DNA of 64,000 nt from Lachnospiraceae bacterium. GTDB taxonomy: Bacteria; Bacillota; Clostridia; Lachnospirales; Lachnospiraceae. The position numbers and the translations under genes are program-made. Position 1 is the stretch's first letter. Every line of letters begins with the position of its first letter. The notes under the pieces were generated by a model, which was not told the origin of the DNA, made no database searches, and saw nothing but the letters and a program-made list of their open reading frames with translations. Shown piece after piece: positions 24,196 through 33,460 of this stretch. Where the stretch lies: NCBI GenBank assembly GCA_900752065.1, contig CAADTT010000078.1, forward strand, positions 62,001-126,000. The letters are read 5' to 3'.

Positions 24196-25374
24196 TTATT
24201 CGACCCAGATGTTCTCTGTTGTCTCGATGGCCGTCTTCATCAGCTCATCAATCTTTTCTTCCAAATGCGTCTCACTGCGCCGGATAATATTAATATTCGG
24301 CTTTGTCACCGGATGCTTTGCCACGAAGATCGTGCAGCAATCCTCAAAGGGCAGGATGGATGTCTCATAAGTATCGATCTTCTCTGCAATGTCTACGATC
24401 TCCTGCTTGTCAAAACCGATCACCGGACGGAATACCGGCATAGTACACACATCGTTTGTTGCCGCAAGGCTCTGCATGGTCTGGCTGGCCACCTGTCCGA
24501 TGCTCTCTCCCGTGATCAGTCCCAGGCTTCCCGTCTCCTTTGCAAAATGCTCCGCGATCCGCATCATATAGCGGCGCATGATGATCGTCAGCTCTTCATG
24601 CGGACATTTTTCGTAGATATAGAGCTGGATATCTGTGAAGTTTACCACATGCAGGTTGATCGGCCCGGAATACCTGGCCACCAGATGTGCCAGATCCACT
24701 ACCTTCTGTTTTGCCCTGTCACTGGTATAAGGCGGTGCATGAAAATATACCGCATCGATCTTCACGCCTCTCTTGGCGATCATATAACCTGCCACCGGAC
24801 TGTCGATCCCGCCGGAAAGAAGAAGCATGGCTTTTCCATTGGTTCCTACCGGCATACCGCCGGGTCCCGGTATGATCTGGGAATAGATGTAGACCTGATC
24901 CCTGATCTCCACATCCAGCATCACATCCGGATGATGGACGTCCACCTTCATATTGGGAAACGCATCCAGGATCTTTTCTCCAAGATCGCTGTTGATCTCC
25001 ATGGATGTCTTAGGATAGCTCTTTTTCGCTCTCCGGGCATTCACCTTGAAGGTCAGCGCCCGATCCCCGTATACCTTTTTCAGATAGTCCAGCACCACCG
25101 CCGTCAGGTTCTCAAATCCCTCGTCGGCTGTCTGCACCATAGGACAGATCCCCACGATTCCAAAAACCCTCTGCAATGCCCCTATGACCTCTTCATAGTC
25201 AAATTCACTCTGAGCCTCCACAAAAATACGCCCCTGTTCCTTGCGTACAAAAAACTTTCCCTCCACATGCTTTAATGCGTGGCGGATCTGCTTCATCAGC
25301 GCATCCTCAAAGAGATGGCGGTTCTTTCCCTTAATCCCGATTTCTCCGTATTTTATCAAAAACGCTTTAAACAT
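24196..25374 (-). CDS. thiI: tRNA 4-thiouridine synthase ThiI
   Basis: 392 aa. The N-terminal ferredoxin-like/THUMP region (to about 165) binds tRNA. The PP-loop is MLLLSGGIDSPVAGYM (about 182-197), followed by ITGESIGQVASQT. It adenylates U8 of tRNA for sulfur insertion and may feed thiamine thiazole synthesis. There is no C-terminal rhodanese domain, so sulfur must come from a partner. The cysteine desulfurase ending 11 nt upstream is that partner, as in Bacillus nifZ-thiI. AAGGAGAG before the ATG. Confidence 0.95.
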   Translation of the reverse strand: MFKAFLIKYGEIGIKGKNRHLFEDALMKQIRHALKHVEGKFFVRKEQGRIFVEAQSEFDYEEVIGALQRVFGIVGICPMVQTADEGFENLTAVVLDYLKKVYGDRALTFKVNARRAKKSYPKTSMEINSDLGEKILDAFPNMKVDVHHPDVMLDVEIRDQVYIYSQIIPGPGGMPVGTNGKAMLLLSGGIDSPVAGYMIAKRGVKIDAVYFHAPPYTSDRAKQKVVDLAHLVARYSGPINLHVVNFTDIQLYIYEKCPHEELTIIMRRYMMRIAEHFAKETGSLGLITGESIGQVASQTMQSLAATNDVCTMPVFRPVIGFDKQEIVDIAEKIDTYETSILPFEDCCTIFVAKHPVTKPNINIIRRSETHLEEKIDELMKTAIETTENIWVE

Positions 25375-25385
25375 GACTCTCTCCT

Positions 25386-26543
25386 TTAATGTCTCGCATA
25401 CTTCCGCAGCATGGGCAGAAGTTCCTTCAAAACGCCGATGCTGTATGCAAGCTCTTCCTCCGTGTTGAACCTGCTGAAGCTGAAACGCAAAGTAGCATCC
25501 AGCAGATCTCTCTCCATTCCAATTTCCTTCAGCACCGTGCTGACCGGAAGCTTTTTGTTCGACGAGCAGGCGGAACCGGAGGAAACAGAAATCCCCCTCT
25601 CCTCCAGCGCATGGAGCAGCACTTCGCTGCGTACGCCCCGAAAGCTGACGCTGACGATATGGGGCGCGCCCTCCTCTCCCGGCAGGCTGTTTAACACCAC
25701 ATCGGGAAGTTTTGCGGCTTCCTCCATAAAATATTTTTTTAACGCCAGAAGATGTGCCCTCTTTTCCTCAAAATCCTGATAGGCTTCTCTGGCTGCCTCT
25801 CCCAGTCCTGCGATTCCGGGAACATTATCGGTGCCGGAGCGCATACCTTTCTGCTGGCCTCCTCCCAGGATCAGAGGCCGGATTTTCACCCTCTCATTAA
25901 TATATAAGAATCCCACGCCCTTCGGCCCGTGAATCTTATGTCCGCTGACCGAGAGCATGTCAATCCCCAGTCTTTTTGGGAAAATCCGATACTTTCCGTA
26001 CGCCTGGATCGCATCCACATGAAAAAGAATATTGGGATGTTTTTCCTTCAGGAAACGTCCGATCTCCTCCACAGGCTCCACAGCTCCCAGTTCATTGTTT
26101 ACATACATGACGGATACCAGAATAGTATCTTCACAGACCGCCTCCTGCAAAGCAGACAGGCTGATCCTTCCATAACGGTCCACCGGGAGATAGGTGACAC
26201 GGAACCCCTGCTCTTCCAAATACATCATGGGTTGAATGACCGCTGCATGTTCCACCGCCGTCGTTATGATATGCATTCCTGCCCTGCGGTTCGCCAGCGC
26301 CGCTCCAACCAGCGCCCAGTTATTTGATTCTGTACCTCCGGATGTAAAAAAGATTTCCTTTTCATTGACTTTCAAAGTCCGGGCGATCTTCTCGCGGGCA
26401 TCCCGCAGATATTTTTCCGCCTCCATCCCTTTCCTGTGCCGGGAAGAGGGGTTTCCGTAATCCTCCATCATCGTTTTCACCACAATGTCACAGACATTCT
26501 CCAGGCATCTGGTTGTAGCAGAATTGTCTAAATATGCTTCCAT
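25386..26543 (-). CDS. Cysteine desulfurase, NifS/IscS type, partner of ThiI
   Basis: 385 aa PLP enzyme. YLDNSATTRCLENV at the N-terminus, FTSGGTESNNWAL, the PLP-lysine motif VSGHKIHGPKGVGFLY, and the catalytic-cysteine loop SSGSACSSNKKLPVSTVL near the C-terminus. It removes sulfur from cysteine as a persulfide. Start taken at ATG 26541-26543 (MEAYLDNS), which follows GTGAGGA; a GTG four codons earlier is possible. It is upstream of thiI with an 11-nt gap, so the sulfur is probably used for s4U8. No Fe-S scaffold gene is adjacent. Confidence 0.93.
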   Translation of the reverse strand: MEAYLDNSATTRCLENVCDIVVKTMMEDYGNPSSRHRKGMEAEKYLRDAREKIARTLKVNEKEIFFTSGGTESNNWALVGAALANRRAGMHIITTAVEHAAVIQPMMYLEEQGFRVTYLPVDRYGRISLSALQEAVCEDTILVSVMYVNNELGAVEPVEEIGRFLKEKHPNILFHVDAIQAYGKYRIFPKRLGIDMLSVSGHKIHGPKGVGFLYINERVKIRPLILGGGQQKGMRSGTDNVPGIAGLGEAAREAYQDFEEKRAHLLALKKYFMEEAAKLPDVVLNSLPGEEGAPHIVSVSFRGVRSEVLLHALEERGISVSSGSACSSNKKLPVSTVLKEIGMERDLLDATLRFSFSRFNTEEELAYSIGVLKELLPMLRKYARH

Positions 26544-26665
26544 CGTTTTCCTCACTTACTTGTCACTTCTCCATACCTGCATCCCGCAGGGTTCCGCATC
26601 CACTGGAACCATCCTGTCCCTCTCTCATATGCTCTGTCCCATAAAAGCCCTGTCTGGAAACTGCG

Positions 26666-27400
26666 TTACTCTAAATGATACATCAGAACAGACAGTACCG
26701 TCATTCCCGCAGTCTCTGTTCGCAAAATACGCTTTCCCAGGGTCACAGGCCGAAATCCCTTTTCAGCCGCATACTCGACTTCCTCCGGAGCAAAACCGCC
26801 CTCAGGACCGATAAACACCGCAATGGACTGTCCCGGCTGTATGCCGGCGATCAGCTTTCTGGTTTCCTCCATCCCTTCTGCAAGCTCGTAGGGAAATAAC
26901 TTCACATCCAATCCTGCTGCATATTCCACAGCTTCCCGAAAGTTCATTACCGGTGCGATCTTCGGAATAATGCTCCGCTTCGACTGCTTCGCTGCACTCT
27001 CGGAAATCCCCTGCCAGCGTTTCCTCTTGCTTTCCTCTTTCTTTTTATCCAGCTTCACCACCGCGCGTCTGGTCGCCGTCGGTACGATCTCATAAACCCC
27101 CAGCTCCACAGCCTTCTGAATGATAAACTCCATCTTGCCGCTTTTTGGAAGCCCCTGGAACAGATAGATTTTCGACGGAAGCTCTGTATCCGCCTCCTCG
27201 ATCCACATGATTCCCGCTTCTACCCTGTCTTCTTCTACAGACAGGATCTCACACCGGTAGGATCTTTCCTCCCCGCTGCTGACGGTAAACTGTTCTCCCA
27301 CAGCCATACGCAGGACATTTTTTATATGATTCACATCACCGCCTGTAATCGTGACCGTCTTTTCCCCAATCTGCTCTGGTGATACAAAAAAATGATGCAT
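26666..27400 (-). CDS. rsmE: 16S rRNA m3U1498 methyltransferase RsmE
   Basis: 244 aa SPOUT (trefoil-knot) methyltransferase. The knot and SAM site are FIGPEGGFAPEEVEYA and LGKRILRTETAGM near the C-terminus; an N-terminal PUA-like domain (HHFFVSPEQ..) binds rRNA. Start ATG at 27398-27400 gives the usual family length; a longer frame adds 13 unsupported residues. It begins 8 nt after prmA ends. The 100-nt gap to the desulfurase gene shows nothing clear. Confidence 0.94.
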   Translation of the reverse strand: MHHFFVSPEQIGEKTVTITGGDVNHIKNVLRMAVGEQFTVSSGEERSYRCEILSVEEDRVEAGIMWIEEADTELPSKIYLFQGLPKSGKMEFIIQKAVELGVYEIVPTATRRAVVKLDKKKEESKRKRWQGISESAAKQSKRSIIPKIAPVMNFREAVEYAAGLDVKLFPYELAEGMEETRKLIAGIQPGQSIAVFIGPEGGFAPEEVEYAAEKGFRPVTLGKRILRTETAGMTVLSVLMYHLE

Positions 27401-27408
27401 GTTCTTCC

Positions 27409-28362
27409 CTAATTCTTTCTGGCTGTTACAGATACCCATTCACCCTGATGCGTCACTTCCAGCACTTCCAGCCCTGCCGCCTGCACCGCATCGACTACTA
27501 CAGTTTCTTTCTCATCAATGATACCTGATGTAATGTAAATACCGCCCTTTTTCATCTGATGGACGATCACCGGGGTCAGCGGCACCAGTACGTCTGCCAG
27601 AATATTTGCCGCCACGATATCGTATTTCTCATAACCCACGGCATCCTGCACTTCTTTATCATCAATGATGTTTCCGATCATCACATCCATTTTCCCATCC
27701 GGGATATCGTTCGTCTCCAGATTCTCCTTTGCTGCGGATATCGCACAGGGATCCAGATCGGTTCCCACGGCGTGCTCTGCTCCCAGCTTCAGGGCCACGA
27801 TGGAAAGGATACCGCTCCCCGTTCCCACATCCAGCATCTGTGTGTCCGCTGTCACATATTTCTTCAACTGGCGCATACAGAGCTGTGTCGTCTCATGCAT
27901 TCCCGTCCCAAAGGCTGTGCCGGGATCAATGTGAATGATCATCTTATTCTCGTCCTCAGGCTTTACTTCCTCCCAGGAGGGGATGATCAGAATATCATCC
28001 ACATAAAACTGATGAAAATACTGCTTCCAGTTATTGATCCAGTCTTTATCCTCTGTCTGCGACTCAGTGATCGTACACTCTCCGATGTCCATGAAACTGC
28101 GCAGTTCTTCCAGTTCTTCTCTTACCCTCTCCAGAAGCGCCTCCTTATCTTCATCCTCATCCAGATAGAAGTTCAGGTAGGCGATCCCGTCATCCGCCGG
28201 ACCTTCCGGAAGAATATCCACAAACATCTGCTGCTTGTCCTGTTCTGTCAGCGGCACCTTATCTTCGATCTCTACGCCCTCCACGCCAGCTTCCGCCAGA
28301 GTGGAGATCACAATATCCTCCACCGCTGATAGGGTTTTCAATGTAAATTTATTCCATCTCAT
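27409..28362 (-). CDS. prmA: Ribosomal protein L11 methyltransferase PrmA
   Basis: 317 aa. The N-terminal substrate-recognition domain (MRWNKFTLKT.., acidic linker) is followed by a class I methyltransferase with DPGTAFGTGMHETTQLC, DVGTGSGILSIVALKLGA, ATDLDP-like GTDLDPCAISAA and the active ANILADVLVPL. It trimethylates lysines and the N-terminus of L11. Start ATG 28360-28362 fits GAGAGGA; an alternative is 28380. Leads the prmA-rsmE-desulfurase-thiI series. Confidence 0.95.
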   Translation of the reverse strand: MRWNKFTLKTLSAVEDIVISTLAEAGVEGVEIEDKVPLTEQDKQQMFVDILPEGPADDGIAYLNFYLDEDEDKEALLERVREELEELRSFMDIGECTITESQTEDKDWINNWKQYFHQFYVDDILIIPSWEEVKPEDENKMIIHIDPGTAFGTGMHETTQLCMRQLKKYVTADTQMLDVGTGSGILSIVALKLGAEHAVGTDLDPCAISAAKENLETNDIPDGKMDVMIGNIIDDKEVQDAVGYEKYDIVAANILADVLVPLTPVIVHQMKKGGIYITSGIIDEKETVVVDAVQAAGLEVLEVTHQGEWVSVTARKN

Positions 28363-28412
28363 ATTTTCAGATCCTCTCATTTCTCACCGGACATAAAAGC
28401 CCATTATTTATT

Positions 28413-28441
28413 AGTGTAACACAGTTTTTTTCATGCCGCAA
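28413..28441 (-). promoter_or_regulatory. Promoter of prmA
   Basis: Minus strand TTGCGG (28436-28441), 17 nt, TACACT (28413-28418), about 50 nt before the start. Moderate match to sigma-A consensus. Confidence 0.5.
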
Positions 28442-28470
28442 CTATAGAATCTTCGTCCTCTGTAAACAAA

Positions 28471-28555
28471 GTAACAGTTCCGCCGTAGTCCCTGCAGTAT
28501 ACTCACTCATGCCAGCATGATTCACACACTACAGGGGCTATGGCGGAACTGTTAC
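28471..28555. mobile_element. GTAAC palindromic element, long copy
   Basis: An 85-nt near-perfect inverted repeat. The 28-nt arms (28471-28498 and 28528-28555) start GTAACAGTTCCGCCGTAG and end CTATGGCGGAACTGTTAC, and pair at 24 of 28 positions. A small inner TCATG/CATGA hairpin lies in the loop. Flanking 8-mers TAAACAAA (28463-28470) and GAAACAAG (28556-28563) share 6 of 8 bases, probably a worn target duplication. Same ends as the 29-bp element at 22348. Confidence 0.65.
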
Positions 28556-28563
28556 GAAACAAG

Positions 28564-28606
28564 AATACCGGTGAACTTCCCAAAAGGAAATCCACCAGTA
28601 TTTTTT
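28564..28606 (-). terminator. Hairpin after the surface-protein gene
   Basis: AATACCGGTGA (28564-28574) and TCCACCAGTATT (28591-28602) pair with one bulge. A T-run follows on the plus strand (TTTTTT to 28606) and a weaker CTTGTTT on the minus. It lies 20 nt after the surface-protein stop, so it probably ends that minus-strand transcript, possibly both ways. Confidence 0.5.
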
Positions 28607-28625
28607 GCTGCATTCATATCAAACA

Positions 28626-31364
28626 TTATTCTTTAACTTGTGATTTCTTTTTCCACAAATATCCTGCCAGAACCGCCGCAGATGCCAGGAAGATCACTGT
28701 CATCGGAAGAACCGGAGACTGATCTCCTGTCTTCGCAGCCGTGCTCGTAGTCGTTTTACCTGTTGAGGATGTGCTGCTGCCCGTTCCTGATGTAGGTGTA
28801 GTAGGTGTGCTGCTGCTCGTGTTATAACCAGTGCCGTCCGTTCCTGTCGATGCCATCTTAAAGTTTACTTTTGACACGCTGGTGGACGATGTGTTCGTCC
28901 AGGAGCCATTGGTGTAGGTCTGCTTTCGGAACGTAACCTGCAAAGTATACGAACCTGCCTGATTGATCGTAAATGCTGCCTCATACGGTGAACTGCTCCA
29001 TGTATGCTCCTCGCTGACTTTCCAGGATATCGGCAGATAGCGTTCATCTCCCTCCTTCGGGGAGGTGTTTGACATTCCTGCTCCTACGGCGCCGAAGGCA
29101 AGCCTTGAACCTGTCTTATAGGTGGTTCCTTCTGTCAATCCGTTGATCTTATTTCCATTGGCGTCAGTCCCGCCGCCATTGTTCTGTCCTGCGGTAAATA
29201 CCGTATAATCTGCTGCTACTGTCGCCTCACTCGGCTCATGATTGTCATCGCCTGCAAATCTGGTCCAGACCGTATAGGTAGCTCCTGATTTCAGTCCTCC
29301 TTCAATCGTTACCAGTCTGTCCTTCACCGTCGACTTCTTGTCCCCAAACTTCCAGTTCTCACTCTTCTCGTTCTTCGCTGTCAGCGAGGTATGGGAAGAA
29401 CCGAAGAAAAGGTATTCCTGTCCTTTATAAGTCGTAAGCTGCGGCTGCCATACACCTTTTGATTTGACATAAACGGTTGTCACACTCGGTTTCTTCAATT
29501 CATCCTTGGTATGTTTGTTCGGCGCTTTCTTTATCTTATTTTTTACCGGCACTTCCAGTTCTGTGCCTGCCAGTTCATAATTATTCTCCCATGTCTCTGT
29601 CAATTTCAGATTGCTGACCGTTACGGACGTTGCCTCTTTAACATTTGCACTGTTAAACTTAAAAACAACCTTATCTGTATCAATCTCAGGCGTCCTTCCA
29701 TTTATTTCCGGCAGGCTTATGGTTCCTGTGGCTGCCTTTTTTCCGTCATAGACCTTGGAATCAATCTTTACATTTTTTGATGTCAGCGTAATCTTTGCCT
29801 TTTTTACAGTGAATGTAATCTCCACCTGTTTGGTGCTTCCGTCTTCACCCGTCAGCTTTAACCCGTCAGTGTATGTTCCCGCATCCAGACCGGTCGTCTT
29901 CAGCCTGATCTTGATTTCTTCATTCACGCCTGCACCTGTGCTTGTCTTCGCTGGCACCATTGCTGATTTCTGTGTCAATTCAAAGTACTTTGACTGTCCC
30001 GTGGCAAATTCCACTGTTACGTTTGTCGCATTTGCCGCCATGTTTTGAATTGTCACAGGCACTTCCTTAATATCCGCAGAAGAATATCCATATTCCAGTT
30101 CCGGCAATGTTACCTTTCCTGTCTCTCCCACGCTCAGTTCAGCCTTTGTCTTCGTCAGCTCCCTCTTATTATCTTCGTCATCCTGCGTCACATTACCGCT
30201 GTATTCAGACTGTTCTGCCGTTACTGCGGCTTTTCCTGCCGGGAGATAAAGGAAGATCTCTTTGTCTGCATTCTTATAGATTCCCTGGCATCCGTATGTA
30301 TATTCTTTTCCTTCGTGCATGACAGATAAATCCCCAACCTGGACATCCGCCTTCGTAAGCTGGATAATCTTTTTGTAAACATTGACTCTCTTATCGTTCG
30401 TAACGGAAACAGCACTTCTGTTTGGCGCCGCTAGATCCACGCTTCCGCCAGAAATCTGAACCGACACTCTCTGGCTGCTGGCATTTCCCGTCACAGCGAT
30501 TCCTTTTTTTGCGATGACCGTTCCATCTGTAATCTTCAGAGAAGAGGCCCCTTCTGCCTTACCATCCTCTGTCTTATTTCCTCTGGACATAGAAATATCT
30601 TTTGCCAGACTGTCCTGCGGAACCTCTATCGCCAGCTTTCCGCTCCCTCCGATCGCAAGCTCTGTATCTGCCTCCAGCACCACCGCTGCCGCATTATTTC
30701 CTTCTACGGTAAAGCGGTTCTCCCACTCAAGAGTCAGATCCAGCTTGCTTCCTTTTTTCACTTCCAGCACAGAACCCGATCCTCTCTTCAAGACCACTCC
30801 CGAAAGAATCACATGTGCCTGCTTCGTATCTGTACCTGCCACATCAACAACGATCTTGTCTTCATACTCCCATCCGGATTCCCCGCTTATCGTAAGCGGA
30901 GTATTGGATTGGATCGTATAGATCTTATTATCTGCATCGTAAGTATAATCCTTACCTTCCTCGCCGCCTTCAATTAACAGCTCGCCAGCCTCAGCCGCCC
31001 TCGGCGCCCTCCCCGGCTGATCCAGAATCTCTTCCACAGCCCCAGACGCCGTCGGCTGTTCCGTTTCTTTTGCGGATGTTTCCTTCGATGCCGCCTCGGA
31101 AGATCTCGTCTCGCTCTGAGGGGTTTCAGCAGCATTTGATTCGCTCTCCGCCGCATTCTTTGTTGTCGGCTGCTCCGTCTCATCCGGAAGCTTGATCATT
31201 GCCTTTGTTTCCGCCTGCGGCTTCTCTGTCTGCGTCTCTTCCGTCTGTCTTGTCTCGCTCTCTGTCTGCATTCCTGCCGCCATAACGGTGGTTGGCACCA
31301 TCGTCAGTGACATACTGCATACCAGTCCGAAAATCATCAGTTTTTTTAGGATTTTGTTCTTCAT
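28626..31364 (-). CDS. Large secreted surface protein with YDG-type domain
   Basis: 912 aa. Signal peptide (KNKILKKLMIFGLVCSMSL..VMAA, about 1-30), then a Glu/Thr/Ser-rich stalk (about 31-125). A beta-solenoid-like region follows (IQSNTPLTISG..VILSGVVLKRGSGS..LAIGGSGKLAIEV, about 145-245), typical of carbohydrate-binding Cthe_2159-like modules. Then come an Ig-like segment, a YDG repeat (SKVYDGKKAATGTISL, about 535-550) and more beta domains. The C-terminus is KTGDQSP, a hydrophobic helix and KKKSQ, a membrane anchor that resembles an LPxTG signal without the exact motif. Probably binds host or dietary glycan; ligand unknown. Confidence 0.8.
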   Translation of the reverse strand: MKNKILKKLMIFGLVCSMSLTMVPTTVMAAGMQTESETRQTEETQTEKPQAETKAMIKLPDETEQPTTKNAAESESNAAETPQSETRSSEAASKETSAKETEQPTASGAVEEILDQPGRAPRAAEAGELLIEGGEEGKDYTYDADNKIYTIQSNTPLTISGESGWEYEDKIVVDVAGTDTKQAHVILSGVVLKRGSGSVLEVKKGSKLDLTLEWENRFTVEGNNAAAVVLEADTELAIGGSGKLAIEVPQDSLAKDISMSRGNKTEDGKAEGASSLKITDGTVIAKKGIAVTGNASSQRVSVQISGGSVDLAAPNRSAVSVTNDKRVNVYKKIIQLTKADVQVGDLSVMHEGKEYTYGCQGIYKNADKEIFLYLPAGKAAVTAEQSEYSGNVTQDDEDNKRELTKTKAELSVGETGKVTLPELEYGYSSADIKEVPVTIQNMAANATNVTVEFATGQSKYFELTQKSAMVPAKTSTGAGVNEEIKIRLKTTGLDAGTYTDGLKLTGEDGSTKQVEITFTVKKAKITLTSKNVKIDSKVYDGKKAATGTISLPEINGRTPEIDTDKVVFKFNSANVKEATSVTVSNLKLTETWENNYELAGTELEVPVKNKIKKAPNKHTKDELKKPSVTTVYVKSKGVWQPQLTTYKGQEYLFFGSSHTSLTAKNEKSENWKFGDKKSTVKDRLVTIEGGLKSGATYTVWTRFAGDDNHEPSEATVAADYTVFTAGQNNGGGTDANGNKINGLTEGTTYKTGSRLAFGAVGAGMSNTSPKEGDERYLPISWKVSEEHTWSSSPYEAAFTINQAGSYTLQVTFRKQTYTNGSWTNTSSTSVSKVNFKMASTGTDGTGYNTSSSTPTTPTSGTGSSTSSTGKTTTSTAAKTGDQSPVLPMTVIFLASAAVLAGYLWKKKSQVKE

Positions 31365-31423
31365 AGCTGTCCCCTTTTTGTATCTAAATCACATAGGATC
31401 ATCAATTTTCTCATATTTAGTCT

Positions 31424-31452
31424 ATTCTAATTCTTCCCCGCTCCGGTGTCAA
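31424..31452 (-). promoter_or_regulatory. Promoter of the surface-protein gene
   Basis: Minus strand TTGACA (31447-31452), 17 nt, TAGAAT (31424-31429), about 60 nt upstream of the start. Strong sigma-A match. Confidence 0.8.
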
Positions 31453-31522
31453 CGCTAATTCCCTTAATAAATATTAAGATTTCTTTACTGCATTCTCTCT
31501 CTCCCCCAAAATGCCGTTTTCA

Positions 31523-31550
31523 TTGACATTTTTATAAAATGTGATATATT
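31523..31550 (+). promoter_or_regulatory. Promoter of the SGNH hydrolase gene
   Basis: TTGACA (31523-31528), 16 nt, TATATT (31545-31550), 40 nt before the ATG at 31591. Divergent from the surface-protein promoter. Confidence 0.7.
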
Positions 31551-31590
31551 AGGCTTATCTTAATTTTATCAGGAAGGAATCTTTCAACAA

Positions 31591-32313
31591 ATGAGAAAAG
31601 GCTCGACTTTGCTGGTAATTCTGGCGTCTTTTTTAATCTTATGCCTGCTGGGATTAGCCGGGTTTGTAACCATGTTAAATCGTACAGAAGTAGTTTCAGA
31701 TGCCGCTGTACCGCAGACAGAAAAGGAACTTTCCATTCAGATGGAAGAGCCGAACGGCACGGTGATATCCGCCCAGAATCCCTATGACGAAAATAGCGGA
31801 GAACCGGATCATTCTTTTATTTTCGTAGGCGATTCCCGGACAGTCGGCATGCGCGACGCACTTTTTCAAAATGAGAATACCGACTCCTGCTCTTTTATCG
31901 CCAAGTCCGGTGAGGGTTATTACTGGCTGTATCACGAGGGGATCGTGGAACTGGAGGAAGCTCTGCGCAAGGAGCCTTATGCCACCGTCATTTTTAACCT
32001 TGGGGTGAATGATCTAAAGGAGGCGGACCAGTACATCTCCTTCTATAAGGAGTTGTTTTCCGTCTACCATGACCCTTCCTTTTATATTATGTCGGTGAAT
32101 CCCGTAAAGGATGAGAAATGCTCCGGGGCGAGCAACGCGGAGATCACGGAATTTAATCAAAAAATACAGGAAGAATTTCCCGATCAATATCTGGACTGCA
32201 ACAGCTATCTCATGGAAGAAGGCTTTGAGTCGGCGGACGGGTTGCATTATTCCAACGATACCTACCGGATGATCCATCATTTTGTGGTAGCATCTCTGGC
32301 GGAACAGAAGTAG
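31591..32313 (+). CDS. Membrane-anchored SGNH/GDSL hydrolase
   Basis: 240 aa. An N-terminal membrane helix (about 6-30) places the catalytic domain outside. SGNH blocks are visible: VGDSRTVGMRDA (nucleophile Ser, about 79-81), the FNLGVNDLKEA block with catalytic Asn, and DGLHYSNDTYR with the Asp-His pair near the C-terminus. Such enzymes remove acyl groups from cell-wall glycans, peptidoglycan or lipids; substrate cannot be told. Ends one nucleotide before the convergent hemW. Confidence 0.85.
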   Translation: MRKGSTLLVILASFLILCLLGLAGFVTMLNRTEVVSDAAVPQTEKELSIQMEEPNGTVISAQNPYDENSGEPDHSFIFVGDSRTVGMRDALFQNENTDSCSFIAKSGEGYYWLYHEGIVELEEALRKEPYATVIFNLGVNDLKEADQYISFYKELFSVYHDPSFYIMSVNPVKDEKCSGASNAEITEFNQKIQEEFPDQYLDCNSYLMEEGFESADGLHYSNDTYRMIHHFVVASLAEQK

Positions 32314-32314
32314 G

Positions 32315-33460
32315 TCACAGCAGAAATTCCGCCAGCACATAATTGCTCACATCAATTCCCTGCTCGGTCAGGAAGACCCTCTGGTTTTCCCGGCGGAGCA
32401 GTTTTTTTGCCTCCAGCTTCCCGGTAACCTCTCCATAGACTTCCTCATAGCTGCAGGAAAACTTTTTTTCGAAATCTTCCACGGAGATCCCGCTGGTCAG
32501 GCGCAGCCCCAGAAACATAAACTCTTCCATCTGAGAAGAAATGCTCAATCGTTCCTCGTCCTCTCTGGAAAAATCATGCCTTAGATATTTTGCCAGATCC
32601 GCCGTGTTCCGGAAGCGCACCTCATGCATCAGGGAGGAAGCGCCCAGACCAAAGCCCCGGTAATTCTCCCGTCTCCAGTAACCGCAGTTATGGCGGCATT
32701 CCTTTCCCGCTCTGGCGTAGTTGGAAATCTCATAGCGGTGATACCCCCGCTCTTTTAAAATCCTGTCCGTGTCATAATACATCTGCCGTTCTTCCTCCTC
32801 AGAGGGCAGGGACGTACAGTCCAGCCCTGCCTCCCTTCGCCGTACCTCCTCCGCATACTTTTCATAGAAGGGCGTCCCCTCCTCGATGATCAGGCTGTAA
32901 GCGGAAATATGTTCCGGTTCCAGAGCAGCCGTCTTTTCCAGCGTATGCTGCCAGGTGCGGATACTCTGTCCCGGCAAGGCGGACATCAGGTCAATATTTA
33001 TATTTTGGAATCCTGCTTTCCGCGCCATCCCGTATCCTTCCAGAAACTCCTCCCAGGTATGGATCCGGCCAAGCGTGTGCAGCTCCGCATTTTCCGCAGA
33101 CTGAAGCCCCATGCTCAGACGGTTGATGCCCGCCGCCCGCCACGCCGCAAGCTTCTCCTCCGTCAGTGTTCCGGGATTTGCCTCAAGTGTGATCTCTGCC
33201 CCCGGCTCCAGACGGTATTTCTCCCGCAGGGCATCCATGATGCGCCGGATAACCTCTCCGGACAAAATCGAGGGGGTGCCTCCCCCAAAGAAAATGGTGG
33301 TGACATCCCCTCCCTCCGGCTCCTGGTTTATCTCTTCTAACAGCGCCTTCACATAGGACTGCCTGTCCTGCTCCGACGAGGGAAAGGACAGGAAATCGCA
33401 GTAGGCGCATTTTCTGATACAAAACGGAATATGAATATAAAGCTCCATCTTATCTGTCAT
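32315..33460 (-). CDS. hemW: Heme chaperone HemW (coproporphyrinogen oxidase-like)
   Basis: 381 aa radical-SAM protein. The cluster motif [10 protein letters not shown] is at about 13-22, followed by [29 protein letters not shown] and [11 protein letters not shown]. The length and the CxxxCxxC pattern lacking an extra cysteine fit HemW rather than true HemN. Its start overlaps the 3' end of lepA by 11 nt, the usual lepA-hemW pair in Firmicutes. Confidence 0.93.
   Translation of the reverse strand: MTDKMELYIHIPFCIRKCAYCDFLSFPSSEQDRQSYVKALLEEINQEPEGGDVTTIFFGGGTPSILSGEVIRRIMDALREKYRLEPGAEITLEANPGTLTEEKLAAWRAAGINRLSMGLQSAENAELHTLGRIHTWEEFLEGYGMARKAGFQNINIDLMSALPGQSIRTWQHTLEKTAALEPEHISAYSLIIEEGTPFYEKYAEEVRRREAGLDCTSLPSEEEERQMYYDTDRILKERGYHRYEISNYARAGKECRHNCGYWRRENYRGFGLGASSLMHEVRFRNTADLAKYLRHDFSREDEERLSISSQMEEFMFLGLRLTSGISVEDFEKKFSCSYEEVYGEVTGKLEAKKLLRRENQRVFLTEQGIDVSNYVLAEFLL

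Noticed and set aside
24163..25275. Plus-strand open frame of about 370 codons
   Set aside because: Complement of thiI; His/Leu-rich composition typical of antisense frames and no ribosome site.
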